64,000 nt of DNA, from NCBI GenBank assembly GCA_900544885.1, contig UQWU01000001.1, positions 40,552 through 104,551 on the forward strand, written 5' to 3'. Origin of the DNA: an uncultured Phascolarctobacterium sp. GTDB lineage: Bacteria > Bacillota > Negativicutes > Acidaminococcales > Acidaminococcaceae. The notes under the pieces were generated by a model. That model made no database searches. It was given only the letters and a program-made list of their open reading frames with translations, and was not told the origin of the DNA. The position numbers and the translations under genes are program-made. The stretch's first letter is position 1. Each line of letters starts with the position of its first letter. Positions 33,196-43,027 of the stretch are shown piece by piece.

Positions 33196-34026
33196 TTACA
33201 TTTTCGCAATATCTAAATCAGCAATAGCTGCTGCATATTGTTTAGCTGCATCAGCACCGAGATGTTCTTCTAGGATTTTTTGCAGTTCGCCGTTAGCACG
33301 CATTTCTTGTAATAATTGGTCGATTTTTGCTTTATCTTGAGAACCTTTCGGCATAGCAATTGCGAAAGTATCAGCATAAAGCACAGGAGCCTGAATGATG
33401 TGCATTTCTAAATCCTGATGTTGTTTGATAAAAACAGCTGCTTGAGAAGAATCGAATAAACCACCTGCCAGACGACCATTTTTGATATCCTGTACAACAA
33501 GCGGAGTAGTATCCAGCTCTACAACATCAATACCGCCAACAGCTTTTAAATCTTTAGCAAAGGTAGTACCCATGGAAGCACCGGCTTTATGACCTTTCAA
33601 TTTATCTAAAGCATCAAAGTTGGCACCCTTTTTGCAGATGATTGCTTTCATAGGGAAATAGTACGGCTTGGAAAAATCCAGTACTTGTAATCTTTCGTCA
33701 GTCGGAGAAATAGCAGAGATAATCAAATCCGCTCTACCGCTTTGCAAAGTAGGTACTAAAGACGCAAATTTCATATCCACGAACTGCACATCTTTATGCA
33801 TTTTTTTCGCCAAAGCTTTAGCGAGGTCGATATCAATACCTTGATAATCACTAGTACCTTCTTTAACAGTTTCAAAGGGCGGGAATGTAGAGTTAATAGC
33901 AATAACCCATTTATCGCCTTTAGCTGCCTGCTCGCTTCCTTTGTCACTGCCACAGCCTACTAAACCTAACATCATTACCAAAGTTAATAAAATAGTTAAT
34001 AAAGTTTTAGTTTTTGTAAATTTCAT
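33196..34026 (-). CDS. Polar amino acid-binding lipoprotein
   Basis: A 276-residue SBP_bac_3 protein. The signal peptide ends in lipobox GLVGC (Cys near 25). Motifs: WVIAINSTFPPFETVKEGT, GIDIDLAKALAKKM, ADLIISAISPTDERLQVLDFSKPYY and MPKGSQDKAKIDQLLQEM. It delivers the ligand to the permease encoded 14 bp downstream. Downstream racemases suggest a D- or modified amino acid. Confidence 0.93.
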   Translation of the reverse strand: MKFTKTKTLLTILLTLVMMLGLVGCGSDKGSEQAAKGDKWVIAINSTFPPFETVKEGTSDYQGIDIDLAKALAKKMHKDVQFVDMKFASLVPTLQSGRADLIISAISPTDERLQVLDFSKPYYFPMKAIICKKGANFDALDKLKGHKAGASMGTTFAKDLKAVGGIDVVELDTTPLVVQDIKNGRLAGGLFDSSQAAVFIKQHQDLEMHIIQAPVLYADTFAIAMPKGSQDKAKIDQLLQEMRANGELQKILEEHLGADAAKQYAAAIADLDIAKM

Positions 34027-34044
34027 ATTTATCTTCCCCTCTTT

Positions 34045-34866
34045 TTATTTATAACCACATTGTTTTAATACATGTCTAGCAACTTGTTCATCAGTAGTAA
34101 TCCAAGCACCATTAGCTTTAGCATAATGAATGAAATCACGCAAAGCACGGACATAACCGGGACGTCCGATAAACTGCGGGTGCATAACAAAGTTCAGCAT
34201 TCTACCTTCATCTGCCAGACCGTCAAGTTCATCTTTCCATATCTGTACCATTTCTCTGCCGCTACGCAGATAATAATGTGTCGGTGCTTGCAAAGTATAC
34301 ATATTATAAGAAGTATCATCGACGATGCCATCTTTAGGTAATTCTACAATCGGCACATCCCGGCCATCAATATCTAATAAAAACGGACCATCGTTATTAC
34401 GCCAATTGGAAGAATAAATGATACCTCTATCTAACCACAACTGTTTATGAAAATCGTGGACAATACCATCCGGCATACGCACACCCACAGGCTTTCTACC
34501 GATTAACCGCATAAAAATATCGTCCACCTTGTCCATTAACAGACTTTCTTCTTCATAAGTATCTTTAACTTCATGCAGATAACCATGATAAGCTATTTCG
34601 TGTCCTAAATAAGCAATCGTCTGAATAATTTCCGGATGAATTTCGGCTGTATATGCTGTTGTAAAGAAAGTAGCCTGCAAATGATCTTCTTCCAACATAT
34701 TTAAAATACGTGGTAAGCCTTGTTTTACAGCATAAATACCGCGGGACATATGCACTAGATGCTGACTATTGATTTCATTTCGTGTCAGCCACAATGTTTC
34801 CGCATCTATATCGAAAGACAGGCATAAGGCTAGACGTTTATTTTGTGGCCAGTTCCAATTCATCAT
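34045..34866 (-). CDS. Polysaccharide deacetylase-family hydrolase (PuuE/HpPgdA-like), copy 1
   Basis: A 273-residue NodB-homology protein: SFDIDAETLW (metal Asp) near 17-26, TFFTTAY, and HEIAYHGYLHE (metal His pair) near 88-98, then RMPDGIVHDF and FVMHPQFIGRPGYVR. No signal peptide, so cytosolic. This sub-group contains allantoinases (PuuE) and related amidohydrolases as well as peptidoglycan deacetylases. Next to racemases and an amino acid importer, opening or deacylating an amino acid derivative is more likely than wall editing. It overlaps copy 2 by 29 bp. Confidence 0.85.
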   Translation of the reverse strand: MMNWNWPQNKRLALCLSFDIDAETLWLTRNEINSQHLVHMSRGIYAVKQGLPRILNMLEEDHLQATFFTTAYTAEIHPEIIQTIAYLGHEIAYHGYLHEVKDTYEEESLLMDKVDDIFMRLIGRKPVGVRMPDGIVHDFHKQLWLDRGIIYSSNWRNNDGPFLLDIDGRDVPIVELPKDGIVDDTSYNMYTLQAPTHYYLRSGREMVQIWKDELDGLADEGRMLNFVMHPQFIGRPGYVRALRDFIHYAKANGAWITTDEQVARHVLKQCGYK

Positions 34867-35719
34867 GCAGTTCCCCTTTCTTCTGTTCTACATAAAAATC
34901 TTTGACATATTGTGCTACTTCCTGGCAACTAGCAATCCAGGCACCATTAGCTTTCATATAGGCAATAAAACGTTCTAGCATTCTTACACGGCTGGAACGG
35001 CCGATGAGCTGCGGATGCAGTTTTAAAACCATAATCTTATCACCCTCATTGGCTAATTCATCAAAATTATCTTTCCAAATTTCATAAACATAATCCACGG
35101 GATAACTGCAAGTAATCGTCGCTTCGTCAGCATAAGAAAAGTAAAAATAAGAAAAATCATCCAATGTCGGCTCTGTCGGCAATTCCACAATCGGGTACTC
35201 CTGATGCAGATAGGCCCAGTCGCAATCTTTCAATGTAGAACAATAAAGGTACCCTTTTTCTGCCATTAATTTTAAAGCACAATTAGGTAACACATCTAAT
35301 GGTCCACGATAGCCTACAGGCTCTTGCCCTGCTAGCTTTGCTAGGATACTTTCACTTTTTTCCATATTCGCACGTTCTTCTGCTTCGGGCATATTGCAGG
35401 AAGCTTCATGTAAATATCCGTGATATGCAAGTTCATGTCCGGCAGCTACGATTTCTTTAACTTGCTGTGTATATTTTTCTGCAATGTAGCCAGGAACGAA
35501 AAAGGTAGTTTGGACATCCTGCTGACGCAAAACCTTTAGACATCTAGCCAACCCTTCATCAGGACCATATTGACCTCTACTATAATCTGCAAAGCCGATG
35601 TTTTTTTTACCGATTACCGATTGCCTTAACAGCTCTGCATCAAAATCAAAAGTAACCATCACTGCAATACGTTTATTTTGTGGCCAAATAATACCATCGC
35701 CATTTTTTACTTTAAACAT
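34838..35719 (-). CDS. Polysaccharide deacetylase-family hydrolase (PuuE/HpPgdA-like), copy 2
   Basis: A 293-residue paralogue of the next gene: TFDFDAELLRQ, TFFVPGYIAEKY, HELAYHGYLHEAS and VLKLHPQLIGRSSRVRMLE. Metal-ligand Asp and His positions are kept. Cytosolic by lack of signal peptide. It is first gene of the operon running to 31065 and has a TATAAT -10 (minus strand 35757-35752) and GGGGGGAAG as ribosome site. Two paralogues may form a hetero-oligomer or handle two derivatives. Confidence 0.85.
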   Translation of the reverse strand: MFKVKNGDGIIWPQNKRIAVMVTFDFDAELLRQSVIGKKNIGFADYSRGQYGPDEGLARCLKVLRQQDVQTTFFVPGYIAEKYTQQVKEIVAAGHELAYHGYLHEASCNMPEAEERANMEKSESILAKLAGQEPVGYRGPLDVLPNCALKLMAEKGYLYCSTLKDCDWAYLHQEYPIVELPTEPTLDDFSYFYFSYADEATITCSYPVDYVYEIWKDNFDELANEGDKIMVLKLHPQLIGRSSRVRMLERFIAYMKANGAWIASCQEVAQYVKDFYVEQKKGELHDELELATK

Positions 35720-35851
35720 AAGCTTCCCCCCTCATAAAAATTACTTTGCATATTATATCATATATCTTGTATTTTTAAAAGTGCTTTTTCTTATTTTTAT
35801 GCAAAAATTATCAATATTTTTGTATAGTCGATTATTTAGTGTATTATTAAA

Positions 35852-35901
35852 AATAAATAAAGCAGTAAAAAAAAATTGTCTATAATAAATTTTACTGCTT
35901 T
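35852..35901 (-). terminator. Terminator after rmlB
   Basis: AAGCAGTAAAA and TTTTACTGCTT pair, with a T-rich tract on the minus-strand side. Confidence 0.7.
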
Positions 35902-35970
35902 TACATCGCGAATATTTTATTTTTTAATGTATACATTTAATATATAGATGCATATTTACAGGAGAGATTT

Positions 35971-36963
35971 CTAGAAGTCAATACATTGTTTATGCATGAA
36001 ATTCCACCAGTTTTGATGCTCGACATACCACATAATCGTCTTTTGCAAGCCTATCTCAAAGCTTGTTCTAGGTTGCCAGCCGAGCTTTGTACTAATCTTC
36101 GTCGTATCCATTGCATACCGTAAATCATGCCCCGGTCTATCTTTAACATAAGTAATCAACTCTTCACTGCACTGCAAAGAACGGCAAATCAATCTTACCA
36201 GTTCTAAATTACTGATTTCCTTCTGTCCACCGATATTATAAACTTCCCCTACCTTGCCTTGCTGTAAAATTAAATCGATTGCTTCACAGTGATCGTCTAC
36301 ATAAATCCAGTCCCGCACATTCAGTCCATTTCCATAAACAGGCAGTTGTTCTTTAGCCAAAGCCTTACTTACCATGAGAGGAATGAGCTTTTCAGGAAAC
36401 TGAAAACGACCATAGTTATTGCTGCAACGGGAGATAGTTACCGGCAATCCGTATGTTCTATAGTACGCAAGGACTAATAAATCTGCCCCTGCTTTCGATG
36501 CCGAATACGGACTGCTAGCTTTTAAAGGTGTCATTTCTGTAAACTTCAAATCCGTTCTTTCTAAAGGTAAATCACCATAAACTTCATCAGTAGAAATTTG
36601 GTGAAAACGCTTCACCTTATGCTTTAGACACGCATCTAATAAAACTTGCGTACCTAAAACATTCGTCTGCACAAAAATCTCCGGTCCTGTAATAGAGCGG
36701 TCCACATGACTTTCGGCAGCAAAATTGACTACCATGTCAGGATGTTCTTCAGAAAATAAACGTTCTATGACACTCCTATCACAAATATCCCCTTGTACAA
36801 AACGAAAATTAGGCAAAGAACGTACTTCTTGCAGGTTAGCCAGATTAGCACAATAAGTCAGCTTATCCAAACAGATAAGGCGATTTGCAGGATACTTCTG
36901 CATCATATATAAAATAAAATTAGCACCGATAAAGCCGGCACCACCAGTAACGACAATAACCAT
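35971..36963 (-). CDS. rmlB: dTDP-glucose 4,6-dehydratase
   Basis: A 330-residue extended short-chain dehydrogenase: NAD loop TGGAGFIGAN (6-15), AAESHVDRSI, the TDE of STDEVYGDL (about 121-123) and the YSASKAG catalytic Tyr-Lys (about 148-152), plus SNNYGRFQFPEKLIP and RPGHDLRYAMD. It converts dTDP-glucose to dTDP-4-keto-6-deoxyglucose for rhamnose or related surface sugars. It stands alone here; rmlA, rmlC and rmlD are not in the window. Confidence 0.94.
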   Translation of the reverse strand: MVIVVTGGAGFIGANFILYMMQKYPANRLICLDKLTYCANLANLQEVRSLPNFRFVQGDICDRSVIERLFSEEHPDMVVNFAAESHVDRSITGPEIFVQTNVLGTQVLLDACLKHKVKRFHQISTDEVYGDLPLERTDLKFTEMTPLKASSPYSASKAGADLLVLAYYRTYGLPVTISRCSNNYGRFQFPEKLIPLMVSKALAKEQLPVYGNGLNVRDWIYVDDHCEAIDLILQQGKVGEVYNIGGQKEISNLELVRLICRSLQCSEELITYVKDRPGHDLRYAMDTTKISTKLGWQPRTSFEIGLQKTIMWYVEHQNWWNFMHKQCIDF

Positions 36964-37281
36964 ATATATACCTCTGTTTCTTACGCTTTTCTAAGCATTG
37001 ATTTACTCTTTATTGTACCACATCTAATACTCTAAACCCAAAATACTCTTTTCTATATGCTTGCCCCATATTTCAAAAAACTACATATTCATCTCTTTTC
37101 TGCACGTAAAGCACTATATTGCATACAGAAAAAATTTCTAGCTATGCTAAACTTACGGGAAAGGTTAATATCTTCCTAAATAATACTCCTCACACTCTAC
37201 CAAATTAAATACTATCCTCTAAGTCGATAAATCTAGCATTTACATGAACTGTTTTTTACTTCTTCAGGGAATTTTTACTGA
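36964..37281. other. Gene-free intergenic region
   Basis: AT-rich, with no supportable ORF on either strand. A TACAAT -10-like box for rmlB (minus strand near 37016) is the only signal seen. Confidence 0.5.
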
Positions 37282-37318
37282 CAAAAAACTCCCACTGCCT
37301 AAAACAGTAGGAGTCTTT
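37282..37318 (-). terminator. Terminator of the rbs operon
   Basis: On the minus strand GACTCCTACTG pairs with CAGTGGGAG and TTTTTTG follows. Confidence 0.85.
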
Positions 37319-37364
37319 GTATTACAAGTTGTCTTTAGTCATGTTATTTAGTTGTACAAGGATC

Positions 37365-38273
37365 TTATTTTTTTTCGATGAGTTTCAGCGGAGCAGAAAC
37401 TTTAGCTTCAACTTTTTCGCCTTTAGCAGCTTTAACAGCTACTTCCAGACCTTGTTGGCCCATAACTTCAGGTTGTTGAGCGATAGTAGCGCTCATAGCA
37501 CCGCTTTCAACAGCTTTTACGCCGTCAGCAGTACCGTCGAAACCAACGATGAAGATTTGTTTGCCAGCGGATTTAGCAGCTTCGATAGCACCCAGAGCCA
37601 TTTCGTCGTTTTGTGCGAAAATAGCTTTGATGTCCGGGTTAGCTTGCAGCATGTTTTCTGCAACGGTCAAACCTTTGGAACGGTCAAAATCAGCGGATTG
37701 TTTTGCAACAACGGTTAATTTAGCATCAGCGATTTTGTGGAAACCTTCACCACGTTCACGAGTAGCACTTGCACCCGGAATACCTTCCAGTTCAGCTACT
37801 TTAACTTTTTCGCCCAGATGTTTGATGATGTATTCAGCAGCCATTTCGCCACCTTTTACGTTATCGGAAGCAACCAGGGAAGCAACTTGACCTTGGTCAG
37901 CACTACGGTCTAAGCAAACAACAGGGATGTTAGCTTTGTTAGCAGCTTTTACAGAGGTAGAGATTGCAGCAGAGTCAACAGGGTTAACTAAAAGTACGCT
38001 GATGTTTTGTTGCAGTAAATCAGCAATATCGTTTGCTTGTTTAGCAGGGTCGTTTTGTGCGTCTACAACTTTTACATTTACGCCCAAATCTTTAGCTTTT
38101 GCTTCTACGCCTTTAGCCAGGGAAACGAAGAACGGGTTATTTTGGGTAGAAACAGAGAAGCCAACGGTGATTTTGCTGTCAGCAGCTTTGTCTTTTTTGT
38201 CACTGCTGCCGCAGCCAACAATCATCATAGCCATAGCTACGATGCAGGTTAATATTAATAAGATTTTTTTCAT
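37365..38273 (-). CDS. rbsB: Ribose-binding lipoprotein RbsB
   Basis: A 302-residue periplasmic sugar-binding protein: lipobox MIVGC (Cys near 21), KITVGFSVSTQNNPFF, DAQNDPAKQANDI and IFAQNDEMALGAIEA. In this diderm it would be anchored as a lipoprotein. It is last gene of the rbsKDACB cluster, 39 bp after rbsC, with a terminator after it. Confidence 0.93.
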   Translation of the reverse strand: MKKILLILTCIVAMAMMIVGCGSSDKKDKAADSKITVGFSVSTQNNPFFVSLAKGVEAKAKDLGVNVKVVDAQNDPAKQANDIADLLQQNISVLLVNPVDSAAISTSVKAANKANIPVVCLDRSADQGQVASLVASDNVKGGEMAAEYIIKHLGEKVKVAELEGIPGASATRERGEGFHKIADAKLTVVAKQSADFDRSKGLTVAENMLQANPDIKAIFAQNDEMALGAIEAAKSAGKQIFIVGFDGTADGVKAVESGAMSATIAQQPEVMGQQGLEVAVKAAKGEKVEAKVSAPLKLIEKK

Positions 38274-38312
38274 TTGTACAAAATTCCTCCTAAATCAGGC
38301 TTTTGTAGGGCC

Positions 38313-39242
38313 TTAAGATTTTTTTCTGTCCATGAGGACTGCCAGCAAAATAACGATACCTTTGACAACTTGTTGGTAAAAGCTGGATACATTGAGAATA
38401 TTTAAACCATTATTCAAAGTACCAATGATTAAAGCACCGACGATAGTACCGAAAATGCGGCCTTTACCACCGGACAGGCTGGTACCGCCCAGAACAACAG
38501 CAGCGATAGCATCCAATTCATAACCGGTACCTGCAGTAGGCTGAGCACTGTTCAGACGGCTAGTTAAGATAGCACCTGCCATACCACACAGCATACCGGT
38601 AATGGTATAAGCAAAAATTTTAATGCGGTTGATTTTAATACCGGCAATGAAGGAAACCTTTTCATTACCGCCAACTGCATAAGTTTTACGTCCCAAAGGA
38701 GTTTTATGCAGAATAAAATACAGAATAGCAAACATAATCAGCATCATAACCGCAGGAATAGGCAGACCTGCAACATAGCCTTGACCAAAAGCATGGAAGG
38801 CTTCGTTATCAGTCAGATTACTGATCGGGTTACCGTTAGTATACACCAAGGTAGCACCACGGAAAATAGTCATGGTAGCTAAGGTTGCAATAAACGGAGC
38901 AACTTTACCATAAGTGATAACTAAACCGTTAACTGCACCTAAAGCTGCACCAATCAGGCAGGCAACCACGATTGCGAAAATCGGATCCATACCTGTTTTA
39001 ATAAAACTGCCCATCAAGGCACTGGACAGAGCCAGAATACTGCCTACGGACAAGTCGATACCGCCTGTCAGGATGACGAAAGTCATACCAAAAGAAATAA
39101 GGGCGTTAATAGATACCTGACGCAGCAGGTTCTTTAAGTTACTCGGGTCAATAAAGCTGCTGTTCAAGCAGGCAATGACCGCAAACAGAACCACCAGGCC
39201 GATAATAGAGCCTGATTTTTTCAACATAGCTTTTATATCCAT
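38313..39242 (-). CDS. rbsC: Ribose ABC transporter permease RbsC
   Basis: A 309-residue permease with about eight to ten transmembrane segments. Family motifs: ILTGGIDLSVGSILALSS (about 59-76) and AIAAVVLGGTSLSGGKGRIFGTIVGA near 245-270. It forms the membrane channel with RbsA and RbsB. Confidence 0.95.
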   Translation of the reverse strand: MDIKAMLKKSGSIIGLVVLFAVIACLNSSFIDPSNLKNLLRQVSINALISFGMTFVILTGGIDLSVGSILALSSALMGSFIKTGMDPIFAIVVACLIGAALGAVNGLVITYGKVAPFIATLATMTIFRGATLVYTNGNPISNLTDNEAFHAFGQGYVAGLPIPAVMMLIMFAILYFILHKTPLGRKTYAVGGNEKVSFIAGIKINRIKIFAYTITGMLCGMAGAILTSRLNSAQPTAGTGYELDAIAAVVLGGTSLSGGKGRIFGTIVGALIIGTLNNGLNILNVSSFYQQVVKGIVILLAVLMDRKKS

Positions 39243-39247
39243 CTTGC

Positions 39248-40729
39248 TTATTGTCCTCCCGTTGCCAGTGACATGATTTTTTCTTGAGTAGCTTCCTCGT
39301 GCATTACTTCACCTGCAATAGTACCCTCATGAATGACTAAAATACGGTCACTCATACCAAGTACTTCAGGTAACTCGGAGGAAACCATGATAATGGAAAC
39401 ACCGCTGGCTGTAAGCTCGTTCATCAGCTCATAAATATCACGTTTTGCACCTACATCGATACCGCGGGTCGGTTCGTCCATGATAATAATATCAGGCTTC
39501 ATACCTACCCATTTAGCGATAACAACCTTCTGCTGATTACCACCTGACAACGCACCTGCCTCTAACTCTAAGGTATGTGCTTTAACGCCTAAACGTTCAG
39601 CCATAGTATTAGCAAAATCAGACAGCTTTTCATAATTGATAACGCTGTTTTTAGCAAAAGTATCAACACTGGGAAGTGCAATATTGCGCTTAATGGAAAA
39701 ATCTAAAATCAGACCTTCACTTTTACGGTTTTCAGTAACAAAGCCGATACCTGCTTTAATAGCATCTTCAGGCTTATTAATTACTAAAGGCTGACCTTTT
39801 AAAAGCACCTCTCCGGATTGGCATTTATCAACACCGAATACGGCACGCATGATTTCTGTACGACCGCTACCCATAAGGCCGGCAACACCTAGAATCTCGC
39901 CCTTGCGTAAATTGAAGTTGATATTACGGAACAAACCTGGCTGATTGAAGTTCTTGACCTCCAAAATAACCTCACCTGGTTTATTACCACGGTCAGGATA
40001 AAACTCGGTAATGGAACGTCCTACCATGTCATGGACAATTTCACCGACAGGATAATCCTTAACATTTTTAGTAGCTACGGAAACACCATCACGCATAACA
40101 GTGATAGTATCACAGTTATTGAATACCTCTTCCATACGGTGAGAGATATAAACCATGGCTACACCACGTTTTTTCAAAGAACGCATTACTTCAAACAGCT
40201 TTTCTGTTTCTCTATCAGTAAGGGCTGCAGTAGGTTCGTCCATAATAACTACTTTTGCATCTAACAAAAGATTGCGGACGATTTCAGTCATCTGCTGTTG
40301 ACCGACAGAGCATTCGCCTGCTTCTTTATCAAGCGGTAATTCAATATCGATTTCACGACATTTTTCTTCAGCGATTTTGCGCATCGCTTTAAAATCCAAT
40401 ATACCAAAGCTATTGGTGACGCTATGCATTAAAAAAAGGTTTTCCAAAATGCTCAAATTGGGCCAAATATTCAATTCCTGATGAATAAAGGCTATGCCAT
40501 GAGCTTCAGCATCCATGGGATTTTTAAAGCTTACTTCCTTACCATCGACAAAAATTTGACCCTGATCTTGTTTATGCAGGCCTGTCAAAATATTCATCAA
40601 AGTGGACTTACCGGCACCGTTTTCGCCCATCAGAGCATGAACTTCGCTACTTTTAAGCTTCAGATTTACACCTTTTAACACAGCATTAGTACCAAAGGCT
40701 TTATGGATATTTCTTAATTCTATCTCCAT
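39248..40729 (-). CDS. rbsA: Ribose ABC transporter ATPase RbsA (double NBD)
   Basis: A 493-residue protein with two ATPase halves. The first has GENGAGKSTLMNIL, SVGQQQMTEI and VIMDEPTAALTD. The second has a degenerate Walker A (AGLMGSGRTEIM) with LSGGNQQKVVIAKW and IIMDEPTRGIDVG, as is normal for this family. It powers ribose uptake. Confidence 0.95.
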   Translation of the reverse strand: MEIELRNIHKAFGTNAVLKGVNLKLKSSEVHALMGENGAGKSTLMNILTGLHKQDQGQIFVDGKEVSFKNPMDAEAHGIAFIHQELNIWPNLSILENLFLMHSVTNSFGILDFKAMRKIAEEKCREIDIELPLDKEAGECSVGQQQMTEIVRNLLLDAKVVIMDEPTAALTDRETEKLFEVMRSLKKRGVAMVYISHRMEEVFNNCDTITVMRDGVSVATKNVKDYPVGEIVHDMVGRSITEFYPDRGNKPGEVILEVKNFNQPGLFRNINFNLRKGEILGVAGLMGSGRTEIMRAVFGVDKCQSGEVLLKGQPLVINKPEDAIKAGIGFVTENRKSEGLILDFSIKRNIALPSVDTFAKNSVINYEKLSDFANTMAERLGVKAHTLELEAGALSGGNQQKVVIAKWVGMKPDIIIMDEPTRGIDVGAKRDIYELMNELTASGVSIIMVSSELPEVLGMSDRILVIHEGTIAGEVMHEEATQEKIMSLATGGQ

Positions 40730-40778
40730 AATTATCTATCCTTTATTTACTTTTTTGCTTGTTTACTCCGCAAATGCC

Positions 40779-41177
40779 TCAGAAGAAAACATTGCTATGC
40801 AGGATTACATTAGCAAAAGGAGTAATTTCACCTGTACGGATGATGCATTTAGCCTTTTTAGTAGCCTCTTTAAAGTCTTCATGACTTGCATCAACAATCC
40901 ATTGCTCTTCGGTGAAAAGCTCATGCATTGCTTGATAAACCGCAGGATTTCTGTCTTTCATTTCGGCAGCAATTTCTACTTTTTCAATGACCATATTTTT
41001 AGCAACTTCTGCTACAACTTCCATAAAAGAAGGAGTACCAGGTTTAAGTGCCAGGTCAATTTTTTGTACGCCTGCAGGAACAGGCAGACCGCAGTCACTA
41101 ATAACGATAGTATCGGTATGGCCTAAATCAGCCAATACTTTAGCGATGGAACTGTTTAATATACCACCCTTTTGCAT
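40779..41177 (-). CDS. rbsD: D-ribose pyranase RbsD
   Basis: A 132-residue protein that interconverts beta-pyranose and beta-furanose ribose, feeding the furanose to ribokinase. The catalytic His is in LADLGHTDTIVISDCGLPVP near 18-21. The start codon overlaps the rbsK stop by one base. Confidence 0.95.
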   Translation of the reverse strand: MQKGGILNSSIAKVLADLGHTDTIVISDCGLPVPAGVQKIDLALKPGTPSFMEVVAEVAKNMVIEKVEIAAEMKDRNPAVYQAMHELFTEEQWIVDASHEDFKEATKKAKCIIRTGEITPFANVILHSNVFF

Positions 41178-42058
41178 TATTTCAGCATCTCCTCTACTTC
41201 TTTCAAATAAGGCATACCGCCTTGAGCACCTAGTTTTTGTACGGATAAAGCAGCGGCGGCATTAGCAAAGTTAATGCTGTCCTGTAATGATTTGCCGTTA
41301 GCACGTGCTACAGCAAACGCACCGTTGAAGGTATCGCCTGCACCAGTAGTATCCACGGGCGTAACCTTGAAGCCGGGCACATTATATACCTGGCCCTTTT
41401 CTGCATAAGCAACACCCTTGCTGCCTAAGGTCATAATAACCTTACCTTGGTTACGGCCTAAAATATCTGCCTTACCTTGGTTAGCAAACAAGATAGCTGC
41501 TTCATGTTCGTTAGGTGTTAAATAGGTTACTTTATTCAGCAGTTCCTGCGGAACAGGCTCCACAGGTGCCGGATTCAACAGAACCGGCACACCTGCAGCA
41601 AAACATTTTTCAATAATATAAGCATTGGTATGAGCTGGAATCTCGTGTTGCAGAAGTACCATATCTGCTTTAGAAATAGCCTCCCATGCTTCATCAATCA
41701 GGCTCGGTTCAACCATGTCATTAGCTGCTTTGATTACGATGATAGTATTATCATTTTCGGCAACAGTAATGTGTGCCGTACCAGTATGTTCACCTGGCAA
41801 TACTTTAACATAAGTAGCATCGATATTGTTTTCTTTGAGCGTTTTAGCAATCAACTCGCCATACATATCGTCGCCGATGCAGCCGACCATAGTTACCTCT
41901 GCGCCCAGACGTGCTGCAGCAACAGCTTGGTTAGCACCCTTACCACCGGGATTAATAGTCAGTCTGTTTCCGAAAATTGTTTCGCCAGGATTAGCCCAAC
42001 GATCACATTCTACTGTAATATCAACATTACAGCTACCGATTACGACAATTTTAGCCAT
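41177..42058 (-). CDS. rbsK: Ribokinase RbsK
   Basis: A 293-residue PfkB-family kinase: GSCNVDITVECDRWANPGET, NPGGKGANQAVAAARLG and the anion-hole/catalytic motif DTTGAGDTFNGAFA (catalytic Asp near 250). It makes ribose-5-phosphate. First of the rbs genes here, in the order K-D-A-C-B, with no LacI-type regulator beside it. Confidence 0.95.
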   Translation of the reverse strand: MAKIVVIGSCNVDITVECDRWANPGETIFGNRLTINPGGKGANQAVAAARLGAEVTMVGCIGDDMYGELIAKTLKENNIDATYVKVLPGEHTGTAHITVAENDNTIIVIKAANDMVEPSLIDEAWEAISKADMVLLQHEIPAHTNAYIIEKCFAAGVPVLLNPAPVEPVPQELLNKVTYLTPNEHEAAILFANQGKADILGRNQGKVIMTLGSKGVAYAEKGQVYNVPGFKVTPVDTTGAGDTFNGAFAVARANGKSLQDSINFANAAAALSVQKLGAQGGMPYLKEVEEMLK

Positions 42059-42082
42059 GATCTTACCCCTATATTCTAAAAA

Positions 42083-43027
42083 CTAACAAATATATTGCAA
42101 TAATTTCTTATACTCTTCTGTAATCAGATTGGGACTTAATAAATCATTTAAAAATTTTGCCTGCTTACGACTGGTCTTAGTACGGGTATTTTGCCAATAC
42201 ACAATAGCCAGCTGCAGCAAAAGACGTAGACGCTGCTTCTTATTTTCGTTTTCCGTAGATATTTTCCACAAGAACTTATACCATTCGCGGAAAATATCCA
42301 TATCCTCGGTCATTGCATTACGTGCTGAATTGGCAATGACGTCACGGATATTGCGCACTGCTAAGAGCAGATAATCACTCCGCTCTGCCAAAGCAAGCTT
42401 TTTGTTTTCAGCACGACGCAGCAGTAAAAGATAAAAATACAAAAGCTCTTTAAACGCGTTGCAGGCATTAGTAAAACCATCCCATTTAGCGTGCACTACA
42501 AAATGCATTGCCAATTGCTGTAACACAAGCTGCCATTCCTTCAGGGGCTGCTTATACACCCACCAAATGAGCAGACGCATAATCCAGCCTGTTTCATTAC
42601 GCCAGCCACGTCTTGCTATCTGTGCCGCCATCGTCAGCCATTCTGTCCAAAAGGAACGTATAAAAGCACTGTCAGCCTCCTGCTTACGCAGCCATTTTTT
42701 CAGTAGACGCTGCAATAAGGGCAACGCCGCCTCCAGTCTGTTGTCGCAGGCAGCAAAGCTTAATGCATAAAGCACACGACAGCAAGCCTCCGGTTCATTG
42801 TTTTTTCCGATAACAGTAATAAACCGTGCTTGAGCTTCAATGAGCCATGTCAGAAAGATTTCCTTATTATGACGTCTACATGATGTCACTAAGGCGTCAT
42901 GTACTGATTGCAGGAAAACTTTATCATCCGCATGACTAAGCATCTCGGTAAAACTAGCCTTGGCCTTATCCCAATCCCCTGTTTGGACAGCAAAGCAGAT
43001 ATCCAAAGCATACAAATCATTGATCAT
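42083..43027 (-). CDS. Helical protein of unknown function between pyk and rbsK
   Basis: A 314-residue protein, rich in Leu, Ala, Trp and Arg and almost wholly helical by eye; the repeated short helices recall TPR or HEAT-like solenoids. No signal peptide, transmembrane segment or catalytic motif. The start overlaps the pyruvate kinase stop by 4 bp and rbsK follows 24 bp after it, so it is cotranscribed with both. Its place suggests a regulatory or scaffold role in the sugar pathway, but I recognise no family. Confidence 0.8.
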   Translation of the reverse strand: MINDLYALDICFAVQTGDWDKAKASFTEMLSHADDKVFLQSVHDALVTSCRRHNKEIFLTWLIEAQARFITVIGKNNEPEACCRVLYALSFAACDNRLEAALPLLQRLLKKWLRKQEADSAFIRSFWTEWLTMAAQIARRGWRNETGWIMRLLIWWVYKQPLKEWQLVLQQLAMHFVVHAKWDGFTNACNAFKELLYFYLLLLRRAENKKLALAERSDYLLLAVRNIRDVIANSARNAMTEDMDIFREWYKFLWKISTENENKKQRLRLLLQLAIVYWQNTRTKTSRKQAKFLNDLLSPNLITEEYKKLLQYIC

